Positions 21,465-33,499 of a DNA stretch of 64,000 nt are shown here, piece by piece. Positions within the stretch are counted from its first letter, which is position 1. Every line of letters begins with the position of its first letter. Source of the stretch: Adiantum capillus-veneris (Eukaryota > Streptophyta > Polypodiopsida > Polypodiales > Pteridaceae). The notes under the pieces were generated by a model that saw only the letters and a list, made by a program, of their open reading frames with translations, ran no database searches and was not told the DNA's origin. The position numbers and the translations under genes are program-made. The stretch covers positions 11,494,309 through 11,558,308 of the forward strand of contig CM043959.1 of NCBI GenBank assembly GCA_014529385.2, read 5' to 3'.

Positions 21465-21529
21465 TCTTCTCGTCTTAAACTTTCATTTTCTGAAGCTCCA
21501 CACATCCAAATAGGCGTGTCTTTGTTTAA

Positions 21530-22522
21530 CTAGGATGGAAGCTTAGTTTCAGCCGAAGAGACTGTATCAAACTCTTGTATGGGTGTTTTCAAGACATCTC
21601 TATAAGTGTGATCTTTTAGATTTATGCTTGTTATAGATCCCACTTGCTTCAAGTACAGATAATTGTTTCCCCAATCTTGAACAAGTTGTACTTGTCGCAT
21701 GAAAGGTCTTCCCAATATGATTTCATAGTTGAGTTTTTTCTCAAAGTCTACTATCGCAAAAGTGTGTTGATATTCAATTCCACAAGAATTGACTATCACC
21801 TTTTCAAGCATCCCTAATGGTCTCTCAATGTGTCCATCACCCAATTGCAATTTCATTGAAGTTTGTCTAATGGCTGGCTGTCCCCAGGATTCCCATACTG
21901 CTTTTGTGGCTATGGCTATGCCTGCTCCACTATCCAGTATCGCCATGGTTTCAATGTCATTATATTTCACTGGGAGGGTGATTTTTTCTTCTTCCCCTTC
22001 GTAATATTCTGCGACTTTGTTCATGGGAACAGATTGAATCTCTTTGTTGTCCATTTTATTTTTCAATTTTCCCAAATTTTTCAAGATTAACCCCGTTATC
22101 CCCACCTTCTCTAGGGTTTTTTGTAAATCATTCCATAAGTATGGTTTGAGTTTTAACAATTCTCCCAAGGTAAGAGTGCATTGGATGGGTGTAGACATAA
22201 TTCCCCAGGATTCCCATACTGCGTTTGTGGCTATGGCTATGCCTGCTCCACTATCCAGTATCGCCATGGTTTCAATGTCATTATATTTCACTAGGAGGGT
22301 GGTTTTTCCTTCTTCCCCTTCGTAATATTCTGCGACTTTGTTCATGGGAATAGATCAAATCTCTTTGTTGTCCATTTTATTTTTCAATTTTCCCAAATTT
22401 TTCAAGATTAACCCCATTATCCCCACCTTCTCTAGGGTTTTTTGTAAATCATTCCATAAGTATGGTTTGAGTTTTAACAATTCTCCCAAGGTAAGAGTGC
22501 ATTGGATGGGTGTAGACATAAT
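21530..22522 (-). pseudogene. Element A retropepsin with duplicated active site
   Basis: Aspartic protease region of the polyprotein. A 321-bp segment is present twice in tandem (21881-22201 and 22202-22522). The unit is 107 codons, so the reading frame is kept across both copies, and AILDSGAGIAIAT appears twice. The copies differ by only a handful of substitutions. After the second active site the domain continues normally to EIILGRPFMRQVQLV. The frame is open from 22345 to 21530. A single protease normally dimerises from one DSG per chain, so two active-site segments in one chain is unusual. It may simply be a replication or unequal-exchange error. Confidence 0.8.
21881..22522. repeat. 321-bp tandem duplication
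   Basis: The unit starts tccccaggattcccatactgc at 21881 and again at 22202; both units end gtgtagacataatt. Few differences (for example ctttt/cgttt, cgttatcc/cattatcc). Confidence 0.95.
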
Positions 22523-23216
22523 TGAATGAATGTTGTCTACTTCTACGGTCTATTCAGCTCTTTTACTTGAGTGGTCTTACACACTATGGATTCACCTTCG
22601 TTATCTCCCAAGTAAGAGGGTACTGTTTTCAAGGTCAATGGCTTTGATATTACTGAAGCTTCAGAACCGCAATCCCCGTACAAGGATTGTACATCCATGT
22701 TCCTATCAAAAGGTAGGTAATCTAACCAGACTTCCTCTATAGGAGCTGACTTTAGAGTTAGTCTACCATCATTGATCTCTCTCACTTTTTCCCATAAGTG
22801 TCCTGGCCAGTCTTCCTCTACGAATGGAATTCCTCTAAGGCATCTTCGATGTCCGGCACTATAAGTTCTGGTTCTTTTGTTTCAAGGTGGGGTTCTGCCA
22901 CCACATCAAATTTTTCTTTCATTTCTTTTACCACAAGCTCCTCAGGTTTTGCAATACCTTCAAGCTTGGGTTTTTGTTTTTCCAGCATTTTTTGCATGAT
23001 TCTTACCAAATTTTGATAATCTTCCAGCTTAGCTGCTTCCATGTCTGGAGAAGGATAGTTCTTTCATTTGTTTTCCATGTTTTGGCCTGCTTTAAGTCCT
23101 ACTTGGTAGGCTTCCAAGGCTGCATTAATAGCCTCAAAAATTTTATCAACCAAAATGGATCCTCCAAATTTCACGGTTTTTTTCTTGATTTCACTTCCAA
23201 TTTCTTTCAACTTTTC
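22523..23216 (-). pseudogene. Element A gag-protease connector
   Basis: Frames at 22785-22543 and 23042-22818 carry low-complexity acidic/basic sequence, and one block (RNMDVQSLYGDCGSEASVIS) matches the style of element B's RSYHGDVGSIAFEDSGPASL upstream of its protease. Several stops and frame changes. No catalytic motif. Confidence 0.55.
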
Positions 23217-25094
23217 CTAGATTAGCTTTTTTGCTTTCTCCTCGATGTCAACCCGTTGTTTTTGTTTTCTCATCTCATATCTTTTACTTCTACTCCTTTT
23301 GATTCTTTGAGAAGAAAATTTCGTATTTTCTGACTCATCAGAGGAGTTGTGTTTCTTTTTCTTGGACTGGGCTCTAGTGATTACCTTGATTGGAACAATC
23401 GGTTCACTCTCTGATGAGCTACTAGGTATCACTTGGACTATGTTTACTACTGTTTTACCCTTGTTTAAAGGATTTTTGGGACAATCTTCCGGAAAGTTTC
23501 TTCCCTTTTTGCAACATTGTATGCAATAGGCTTCAACTTGTTTGAGGTTTTTGTTAGGCTCTAGACATTCATTTTTCCAATGATCATCAGCACCACAGTT
23601 ATGACAGTTTCCTATTCTTGCCATTAATCATGGGTCTTACCATGGGAGGTCTAACACCTTGATTAGCTACATAATACATTGGTGCAAGATCTGGTGGAGC
23701 ATAAGTCATGGTTTCTTCCATTGGTGGTGGATGTGAATTATACCAATCTCCTTCTACCATTACTGTAGATGGACTAGGCTCCGCATAGGGTGTAACAGGC
23801 ACTAATGCATGTTCATCTATGACTCCTTCACAGTGCATGTACTTTACAGGCACTACATTATGTCCTGGGTATGAAGGTTGTTGTCCCACCACAGGTTGAT
23901 GTCTTTCCATACCCATTGGTGGTCTTTGAGCTTGGGCCATATTACGCTGATATCTGTACATGGGTTGTCCCTGTGGCCTCATGGGCACATATTGAATATT
24001 CCCATCATACTTTGGTCTGAAGTAGCACTCGTGGGTCTCATGTTTGGTCCATTTAACCTCAATTGCACACCATTTTTGTGGTCTCATTGGTTGTCCTTGT
24101 TGAGGTATCCCTTGTCCTGGTCCCCTCCTAGGTGCTTTTCGCATGTTGTTCATCATGTCATTCATCCTTTTAAGCATATCTTCGATAGCTGGGAGTGGTG
24201 CGGAAGTAGCCATTCCCACTTGTGCTGGTTTAGTGGACGTTGTTTTCTCGCTTTGGTTATCCTTAGGGACATTCTCTTCGTTAAAAATATCACAAATGTC
24301 TCCTAAGTCGATAGCATCTGACACACACTCTTCTAGGGTTGTATGCTTTTTACTATAGAGTATAGCATGAAGCTCTTTGTTTAGCAATCCCTCTAGAAAC
24401 AAGGATACAAGTCGTTCTTCTGCAGGTATCTCTAGCCCTGGATATCTGGAAATGTATTGTTTCATTCGAGCTGCACAATCCCTAACAGACTCGCCATGTT
24501 TTTGTTTAAAGCTGTAGATTTGAGCTACCGTATTATGTTTAATCCCCGTTTTGGAACAAGCAGCTACAAATCCTTGAGCTAATGTGTTCAAGTCCATGAT
24601 TGACCTTGGTGGAATGTTTTGGAACCATGTCAATGCTTTTCCTTCTAATGTCATTCCAAACCCCTCAAATTGAGTATGGAAATCGAATATATGTTCTGCT
24701 CTTAGCACTCGCTTAGAGCTTGCTAAGTGGTCGTATGGATCCCCTGATCCACTATATTTTTTGACCCATTTCTAAAAATCACCTGGTTTGACGCATCTGT
24801 TTGGTTCACCTCCCGGTCTCCTGGCAGTTGGGTGGTCCTGTTCCGAGTCCTTCAAACCAGTCTATTAGAAATAGTGACTCATGTAGCCCTGGACTGGCCT
24901 TAGTGTCACTCAGTTTTCTACGTGATGATGTTGTTTTTGGCTTCTTTACATTACTCTCGGATGATCTCTCATGGTGTTCATCTCTTGGAATTGTTCTTGG
25001 TCCTTGCCCCAATATCCAATCCCGTATGGAATACCCTTGGTATTTGGTTTGTTCTACCTCCTTAGGAGTCATCATAACAAAGTTGTTGTTATAA
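23217..25094 (-). pseudogene. Element A gag (capsid and nucleocapsid)
   Basis: Structural protein that packages element RNA. The capsid core (open from about 24773 through 23599) has KWVKKYSGSGDPYDHLA, then RAEHIFDFHTQFEGFGMTLE, TWFQNIPP and TGIKHNTVAQIYSFKQ. These align block by block with element B's gag at 53905-54400. After a proline-rich segment, a frameshift near 23615 leads to a zinc knuckle CHNCGADDHWKNEC, then a second, damaged knuckle CIQCCKKGRNFPEDC that lacks its His, and a Ser/Lys-rich tail. A TAG near 24774 and the frameshift break it. The related intact order in B supports the reading. Confidence 0.75.
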
Positions 25095-25239
25095 AAATCC
25101 CTAAATAGCTAGGTTGGTAGGTTTGTTGACCCCTTATCTTTGATCTTGAAGATAAATATGACCTTCATAACCGTTAGTTGTCCTGGTTTGGCATGCAAAG
25201 TCCATAAAAGATCTTTTATGTTTCTATCTTCCCATCAAT

Positions 25240-25899
25240 AGACCTCGATCCTAGGATTATCCGTACTAAGCCGTTTCAAAGGCTTCAAATCTACTTAATT
25301 GTATCCCTCAAATTCTAAAGTTGGTGGTCCTTCTTTTGCTGACATATCTAGGATTATGGTGTTTACTTCTAACCATTTGTCTACCACATCAGGGTTTTCG
25401 ACTTGTACATATTGAGTTCCGTTTCTATCCATGTATATTTTTTCTTATTTGTTTGCCCGAATTTCTTCTTCGAACTCAATACCATGGTCATCAATGTGAA
25501 TAGCATACTCTTCGTTAGGGTCCAAGTAAACCTAGGCTCCATGGCGGTTAGTCTTGTAAAATAATAGTATATGCTTATAGCGCATTGTCGTTCCGGTTTC
25601 CGATTGAGTCGAGTAAGAAGACATATCGGATGTTGAGTCTGAAAAAGTGTCTGAGACTTCTTCAAGAATTGTGTGCAAGAAATTGCCTTGATTCACGCTT
25701 TCTTTGGTGGATACTCTACTGGAGGTTTCTCCGAGTATGCCCTGATTTCCTAGTATACGACTAGATATAAGGTTCATATAGACTTATGAAGCCCTGGATA
25801 GAGTACTCACCTGTTTGGATTGACTTGTCATCAATTTCCACTTGATTTGATTGCAACTTTCTGTCAAGTCACTGATTCCCCGTCTGTAACCTGATTCCT
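25240..25899 (-). pseudogene. Element A gag N-terminal region, cut by CACTA
   Basis: Minus-strand remnants including SDTFSDSTSDMSSYST and EEYAIHIDDHGIEFEEEI, with stops between blocks. They resemble the acidic, Ser-rich start of element B gag (STSDSDSAYTS). The CACTA transposon lies directly upstream at 25900. Confidence 0.45.
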
Positions 25900-26080
25900 C
25901 GTTACAACAAAGTAAGGTGTCATCGACGCAGATGTCGACGCGGAGCGTCGCTATACGTGTCGCTATCCACGTCGCTGTGAAACCAGACGCTATTTGCAAC
26001 GCAGGTATAGACGCGTATAGAGACGTAGATTGCCACGCATATAGCGATGCAGATTTCCACGCACATAGCGACGACCATAA
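25900..26080. repeat. CACTA left end: terminal and sub-terminal repeats
   Basis: CGTTACAACA start, then many short variants of gtcgctatacgtg / acgtcgctgtg / tagcgacg in both orientations. These match the right end's motif family. Confidence 0.8.
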
Positions 26081-26339
26081 CAGAAAAAAAAATTCTTGGA
26101 CAAAGGGTAGGTAGCCTGGCCCGTGCCCAGTTAAAAGATGGACACAGCCACAGCCAGACTTCCTGCCCTCTGCCCAAGAAAGCGAGCAGCACCAAAATAT
26201 CAACCATGCTCCCGCGCACAGAAATTTTGGCAGAGTTCCCTTTGTTTTTACATAAACTTTTCAAAAAAAACCATATCATGTATACGCCTCCTACATGCTA
26301 TCCATGTAGGATCTCACATGAGATTTAAGGCCAATGAAA

Positions 26340-26560
26340 GACAACCGTACCAACTGAAAAGCATAACCATAACGAACCATAACCATAACTTAAAAGCATA
26401 ACCATAACCGGCTATAACCACTTTGATCAAAACCATAATGCAGATAACCATAACCATAATCATAACCAGAAAGAGAAACAATAACTATCTATACAATGAC
26501 AATGACAATAATCATAACCATAAGGGAAACAATAACTGTCTGAACACTAACTGTTTGTAC
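26340..26560. repeat. (CATAAC)n-like simple repeat
   Basis: Irregular copies of aaccataaccataa, inside the CACTA element's 3' non-coding part. Confidence 0.8.
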
Positions 26561-26751
26561 AAAAAAGAGACACAGAAGCGTGTCTGTGTCTCACAAAGCA
26601 TATATATGAAATCTGGTCCACTAATGACTAGGCGTCGCAACCTACACATAGGACAACGCACAAAATTAGTATTGATAATACTTCACATATACTGACTTAA
26701 TTAAATCAACTCACACATATTAACGTCTCACCTCAAGCGATCAGCGAGACT

Positions 26752-27850
26752 GTAAGGCCTCCCAGTCTACAGGCTCTCTTGAAGCTTCAAGATCATTCAA
26801 TACTTCATAGATACCTCTGCGATATCCATCTGACTCCTCCTCGCATGTCGGAGCTCAATGCATCACAAGATTCTGCGTTTTTATACAAAAATCAAAGTAA
26901 TAAGAATACATGATTCATCACGTTTTAAAAAACACCATAGTTAAGATTGGATTAGAAACTCACAAACTCATAACGAAAGGTGTTGAAACCTCCGCTGCCA
27001 AGATGAGATGTCCCCCTAGTTATCTGTCGTACCTGCGTGGCCTCACGCTGCTGTCTGAACTGCGTGGTCGATGTCCGCTCATCCTCCCTGATTTGCAGCC
27101 ACGTCTCGTGTGGGATGCCCGAAGGCTTCGGCGAGCCGGTCCTGAAAGCCTTCCGAGCTGCTTCTCGTCGATGTTTCAAGATGTTTTCGAGCAGGTTGGT
27201 ACTCTCTCAGGATGGTCTCCACTATGTAAGTGACTTTTTTCTTTTCTTGCTGATCCCAAGACGTCAGAATGCTGGTTGAAAACTGCAGCTCCACGAGCTG
27301 GCGAATTTGCTTTCACATCTCAGTCCCGACTCTATCCATGTCAACAGAACCATCTCCCCGTACAGTATAGAGCTTGGAGGCACTAGGATCGTGTGCCCCC
27401 CAAGGTGTCCGAGGTGTGCCAAGAGGTATGTCGAGAGGTGTGCCTGGGTAGGACGGGGGTCGTGAGCGAGGAGGGGTCGAAGCATCTGTGGACCCTCCTC
27501 CACAGCAACCACCACCTCCACCTGACGATCACCGAGATTGGCAAGTGCGTCTGTGCTGCGGAGATGAGGACGTGCACGCCTCTGCCCCACCCCTAGGTGT
27601 CGAGGCGGCCGTGATGGGAGAAGAAGGCGTCGTACCCATAGGCGTCCTGAACCCCGTAGGTGTCCCCCCCCTAGACGTCAGACCCTCGGGTGTGAAGCCC
27701 GAAGGCGTAGTACCCGTGCCTCTGGCTACCCAGTACTGAGAAGCCTCTACCATCTAAGCAAGCGTCATCCGTGTAACGAAGCCCATGAATGCATCTGCAC
27801 TCATGGAAGCGGGATCTGGAATCTCGTCTGCCATACTAAAGTCCTGCACA
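26752..27850 (-). pseudogene. CACTA TnpA/Ptta-like gene
   Basis: Second gene of the CACTA element. A minus-strand start near 27830 (MADEIPD) is followed by a Thr/Pro/Gly-rich N-terminal segment (PSGFTPEGLTSRGGTPTGF). A Pro/Ser-rich linker leads into a domain with YTVRGDGSVDMDRVGTEM and, at 27294-27079, SWDQQEKKKVTYIVETILRE. This resembles the conserved region of plant Ptta/En-Spm proteins. A final segment SDGYRRGIYEVLNDLEA ends at a stop near 26752. Stops near 27529, 27300 and 27078 may be lesions or unspliced introns. Likely role: binding of sub-terminal repeats, by analogy with TnpA. Confidence 0.5.
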
Positions 27851-27941
27851 AAGAAAGTAAAATAAAGCGTCAGAACACAGTTGTTTAAATTAACTTTAAG
27901 CTTAATTTTAAATCAAAGTCTTCACACAAACACTTACAGGC

Positions 27942-30900
27942 CTAGGCCTCGACGAGTGAGGCATCATCGATAATATCTTTCTTTGTATCATCGTCTATCT
28001 CTAATTGCAAACATAACTCTGCCCCAACTCGTTCTGGCAGATTGTCTTCATCCATTGCATCTTCATCTACAAGTGTCAATTCTGGCTCGTCTGCATCATC
28101 CCTCGTATATCTGTCAACTTCCTCTGCCATACCTTCGTCCATCTCATCTAATGTCACAGTAGTATGGACGTCGTCTGACTGACTTTCCTCCAGGAGATCT
28201 TGCCCTTCAAATACTTGTTTATTTCTTGGAGCAACCTGAACCACAAACCACCATTGTCGCTTTGAGGGTCCGGTACAAAGACCACTTGCTCGCAATGTTC
28301 GGGGAGAGCAAATGTGTCACTCGCATCTGTCCAAATCTTTGTAGAATCTATTTGCACAAGTTTGTTTCCATCTCTGAGTACCGTTGCATTGCGACCAGAA
28401 GTAATCACCTTGAACCACTTCACATCCAACAAAAACATCTCAAACCGCCTGAAGCTTACTTTCAGGATATCTGACACCAGACCACAGTAATCCAGGTTGC
28501 TAGTTCTCTCATTCATGTCTCTAGCACTGGCCCTGCTCTTTTGCATGAAACTAACCATTACCCCACTGTCAAACGTGTTTCCTCTGCTGTCAATTTGTTG
28601 TGTTCTGAAATGCTTTCCATGCGACCACAGTGCCATGTATGTATGATACTTCCAGTCACATCCAATAGCCAGCTCTTCCTCTTCTAGAGATATGGGTTCT
28701 CCGATCTGTCGAGCTGCTCTCACTGTCTTATCCAACCATGCCATTGTAGGGAATTCAGGTAGAGGAGCGAGATAGTCTGGCAAGGGTAAGCCTCTAGTCA
28801 TTCAACTTCGCCTGAAATCCTGTCGCTCTAGATTGCGTCTCTCTTTCTCTTCTTCGTACCTTTCAAGCCATTTTTGCATCGGCGCTGAATTTAGTATACA
28901 GAACTTCAAGATCTTTTCTCGCATGGCAAGGTTCATTTTATTCGGCACCCCTTGCCCTTGCTGCTCCTCTCCCACCAGTCTTGCATCCTCCTCATCGCTC
29001 CACAGTCGAGGAATTTCTGGGTCAGAAACGGATAGAAATTCGGTCGTCAATACAAGAGACTCTTGCACCAGCCATCCTTCTGCCATGCTCCCCTCTGGAC
29101 GCGCTTTTTGGCGAACAAAACCCTTAAGTGTTTTCATGAATCGCTCTAGAAAGAACATCCAACGGCTGTGGACTGTACCTGCCACTGCAACCTCATCTAC
29201 TGCATGGACGAGCAAGTGCATTTGGATAGTTGGGCAGCTCGTGGGTAGATACTTCTCAATCATGCAAACTGCCTCAATGGAGTTAGCCCTTGCGACTACA
29301 ATAGATTCCTCCTGTATCTCCTTGGAAGAGATCCACCGCACTAGCTCTGAAATCTTGTATATGCAGGCCCGCATTTCCTCCGTTAAACACCCCTTGATCG
29401 CAATTGGAAGAATGAATTGCAAGAACTTATGCCAGTCGTGCGATTTCAACCCTGACAGTTGATCTTCACGGGTGAATGCTGTCTTGAGACATCGCATATA
29501 TCCTGTTGGCGTCTTGAACTCTAAAATCACCCTTTTCACTTGTCGCTCTTTGTTTTTTAGCAATACCCATGGCGCTCTTGGAAGTTTTGTTTGACCAGCT
29601 GCATTGGTGAAAGGCCACAGCTCTGGTATCTTTCCAACTAACTGGAAATCATCTCGTGAAGCTCGATTGTCTTTCATTCCCATGATTGTCTTCCAGAGGA
29701 GCTCTCCCACATTCTTGAATATATGCATTGGATCCAGCAAATGGTTAATTAGTAGATCACCCCAGTACGGCAACGTATGGAGAATGGACAAACGTTTCAT
29801 TCTTGGAACATGTTGCTCCCATTGGCGATGCCACTCTTGTACATGCATAGGACGACATTCGATGCGACCAAGCTGGCCTTCGCGCAAGTGATGTCTATCT
29901 GGAAGATAACGGTGGTGGCCTTGATAAATTGTCTTTCAAAGAGAGGTAGAATAGCGCACATCCAAAAACTGCCCGCAAATTGGACATGCATTGTATCCCG
30001 AAGTTGTTAGTCCTGCATATCAAAGCATGAATCAAGCCAAGGCCAAGGGCTTGCAAATAGCGAGAATTTTGTAAATCAATAACCATTACCAGAAGCTTCT
30101 CCGTATCCTGGCCAATCATGCATAGTCCACATAAGAAGTCCATGGATCCTTGCATGCTATTGTCCTACTGGTTCAACCGCATCTGCTATGTCGATCCCAT
30201 GCCATAACTCCTGGAGCTCGTCAACTAGTGGAGCTAGATAAACATCCATGTTTTTTGCCTTGAACTTACCAGGTACAATCAAGCTTAAAATCAAATGACC
30301 CTTCTTAATAGCAAGCCACGGCGGGCGGTTGTAATTGATAAGGCACAAAGGCCAAGTGCTCCATGACGAGCTTCTCAAGCCAAATGGATTGACTCCATCC
30401 ATTGTCATGCCCAAACGCAAATTGCGTAGTTCACTCTTAAAATGTGGCCAGGTATCTTCAATGTGCCTCCAAGCCTTCGAATCAGCGGGCACCCTAAATG
30501 TTGCGTCAGTGGATCTATTCGTAGAATGCCACCGCATCAACTTTGCAATGGAACCACAACGAAACATGTTTTTTATCCTAGGAATAATAGGGAAATGCCA
30601 CAACACTTTAGCTGGCACTGTCTTGCCAACTGTATCTTGTTTGTAGCACATTGCTCCGCACTTAGGACACGACAGACAATCTGTGACTTCATTGCGAAAA
30701 AGAATGCAATCATTTGGACATGCATGAATCTTGTTGTAGTCCAAGCCAACTGAGGTCAGAAGTTGCTTTGCGTCTGGCTTGGAGGGGGGCATTTCATTGC
30801 CAGCCGGGAGAAGTTGCTCCTGCAATAACCTGTTTAAGCCACATTAAATTAAAAAGCTCTCCGAGCACATCACCGTTGCAATCGAAAAATCTCTTTTGTA

Positions 30901-31424
30901 AATTACGTACCTAAACAAAACAGTGACGCTTGCATCTGACCACCCGTACACTGACTAAAGATTCAAAAACGCCAGACAAGTACAAAGCACAGATAATTTG
31001 GCGCCTTCATAGATTGGTTGATGTGCCAACTTCCTCAACATGTCTTCAAGAGATAGGCGCACGGCTTCTGGTGCTGCTTCGTTCGCGTTCTCCTCGCTTG
31101 TCTGGAAGAAGGCATCCAACATCTCCTCCATGCCGTCGTCTTCTGTCTGTAAGCCCTTTTCTGCTTCCATCCGTGGCTCTATATTGGTCGGACCTTCACG
31201 CATAATCTTTTTTCTCTCTCTCTCTCAGATGTAGGTGCTATGTCGCAGAAATCAATGCCCGTTCCGTAGGAGTCGTATCGCAGATTCTGTACTGTTTCTC
31301 TAGAAAACTCTCCATACTTGTGCACATGCTCATTACATATCCTACGCTTGCGCAGGATTTGATACTTGCAGAGCGTGCACAAGCATGCAATCTTTTCCTC
31401 CATGTTAGTTGATGACGTTGCCAT
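27942..31424 (-). pseudogene. CACTA Tnp2-type transposase with DUF4218 and DUF4216 domains
   Basis: Catalyses excision and integration of the CACTA element. The first exon starts at ATG 31424 with a Cys-rich transposase-associated segment (CLCTLCKYQILRKRR). A second block ends QPIYEGAKLSVLCTCLAF. A likely intron has donor TTTAG|GTACGTAAT (about 30910) and acceptor TTATTGCAG (about 30823). Then EQLLPAGNEMPPSKPDAKQL, KIHACPNDC and the Tnp2 core with DGVNPFG. The CxxC block (NACPICGQFLD) and YQGHHRYLP lie at about 30000-29900 in shifted frames. DUF4218 lies at 29887-28802 (HSRWMFFLERFMKTLKGFV, KARPEGSMAEGW). DUF4216 lies at 28801-28154 (CDWKYHTYMALWSHGKHF, DVKWFKV). An acidic tail follows a frameshift near 28270. 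Several stops mean this copy is probably inactive. Confidence 0.85.
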
Positions 31425-31449
31425 CTACAATGATTATGAATGTTGTTTT

Positions 31450-31452
<3 letters not shown>

Positions 31453-31520
<68 letters not shown>
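31453..31520. repeat. (TA)n microsatellite
   Basis: About 34 AT dinucleotides just upstream of the Tnp2 start codon at 31424 (minus strand). Confidence 0.95.
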
Positions 31521-31521
<1 letters not shown>

Positions 31522-31779
31522 TCCTCACAATGTAAACTACCTCGCATTCTCTAGTCTTGCCCAATCTCCGTACACCTCGGTCCAGAGGTGTACGGAGATC
31601 AGGACCACCGGGTCAAAATCTCGTCTTTATTGGTCAAATCCTATATGGGTGGACACATACGTGCACTCCCAGGTGTACATGGCAATGCATGTAGCAGGCA
31701 AAACCCCTTTGCCTCTTTTAGTTCCATAGTTTCTTCTCTGTCTACGTACCCTATCTCTCGTTCTTTCTCTCTCAATCTC

Positions 31780-32190
<411 letters not shown>

Positions 32191-32540
32191 TCTAATGATC
32201 GAATGAGTGACTGATCTAGGGAGATCTACTAGACGCCCACGACTGCGGAGGACTACACAACATCGACAGAGGCTGCATCAGAGGATCTAGCTAGGTCACT
32301 TTGGCTCGATATGCACAACGCCCGGTCAGAGTACTGACCATGGAGGAGATCTACCTAGTCCACACCCAGCAGTTTAGGATTCCATAATATTTTATTTTGT
32401 CATCTTCTTACTCTGACTTTGTATCAGATCCATCACATTGTAACTTACTTGTCTCATGTCTCATAGGTCACTTTGGCCTTTCGAAGACGTTAATAAAACA
32501 TTTCATTTCATTTCTCTCTTTAATTTTTTTTTCTTTAATT
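32191..32540 (+). other. island of unique sequence with AATAAA between microsatellites
   Basis: About 300 bp of mixed-composition sequence between CT tracts. Read on the plus strand it ends ttaataaaacatttcatttcatttc, which resembles a transcript 3' end with a polyadenylation signal (AATAAA near 32492). No protein motif recognised. It may be a captured transcript or retroelement 3' end. Confidence 0.35.
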
Positions 32541-32559
32541 TTAATTTCCTAAGCATACA

Positions 32560-32561
32560 TT

Positions 32562-32623
<62 letters not shown>

Positions 32624-32638
32624 CCTACACACACACAC

Positions 32639-32684
<46 letters not shown>

Positions 32685-32726
32685 CACACACACACGTCTC
32701 TCTCTCTTTCCTACACACACACACAC

Positions 32727-32772
<46 letters not shown>

Positions 32773-32873
32773 TTCCTACACACACACACATACACACACC
32801 TCTCTCTCTCTCTCTTTCCTCTACATACACACACACACCGCTCTCTCTCTCTCTCTTTCCTCTACACACACAC

Positions 32874-32915
<42 letters not shown>

Positions 32916-32972
32916 CACACACACACACACAATGTAGAGGTAGAGAGAGAGAGAGAGAGAGAGAGAGGGGTT
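32560..32972. repeat. compound (CT)n / (CA)n microsatellite mosaic
   Basis: Alternating blocks of (CT)n and cctacacacacacac repeated about seven times, ending in a short (GA)n run at about 32943-32967. Predicted Arg/Glu- or Ser/Leu-repeat frames here are repeat artefacts. Confidence 0.95.
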
Positions 32973-33084
32973 GGGGAGGGTGGAGATGGACATAATACCT
33001 GCGCAGCAGGTTTCGGCCAAGACCCGAGAAGGCAAAAATGGCCCCTGCGCACGGGTTTCGCTTTTTTCACCCAAATTTTTTTGC

Positions 33085-33250
33085 GTCGATATACACGTCG
33101 CTATACGCGTGGCAAATAAAAGCCTTTCCACGCATATATCGATGCACACTGCGACGTGTATAGCGACGCCCGCTAATGTCGTCGATATACGCGTGGAAAA
33201 GCATGGCCGTCGATATATACGCGTCGATATCTTCATTTAGTGTTGTAGTG
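33085..33250. repeat. CACTA right end: sub-terminal repeats and terminus
   Basis: Repeated gtcgatatacgcgtgg, acgtcgctatacgcg and gatatatacgcgtcg motifs, then tgttgtagtg, whose complement is CACTACAACA. Confidence 0.85.
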
Positions 33251-33499
33251 CCTGTACAAATTTAATCACGTTAGCTATTCTTCTATAAAGACAGTAGAGT
33301 TTTTGCTAACTCTCGTGATTGGTCTTTGTGTATCACTTCAAATCGAGCTATGGGAGTCAAAATGACTTTAGTAAAAAATCAAAGTTTAATATACAACCTG
33401 GAGTGAACATGCACCACTTTTGATCCAATTGAACCCAAAATTTCCCGGTGGCTTTATATTATGTTGGTCTAACACTGTATAAGTTCAAAAGTCAAAATT

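Noticed and set aside
24143-24358. Plus-strand hydrophobic frame in element A gag
   Set aside because: Antisense shadow of the gag capsid, which aligns with element B gag.
32711-33070. Arg/Glu-rich minus-strand frame
   Set aside because: Produced by (CT)n/(CA)n repeats inside the CACTA element.
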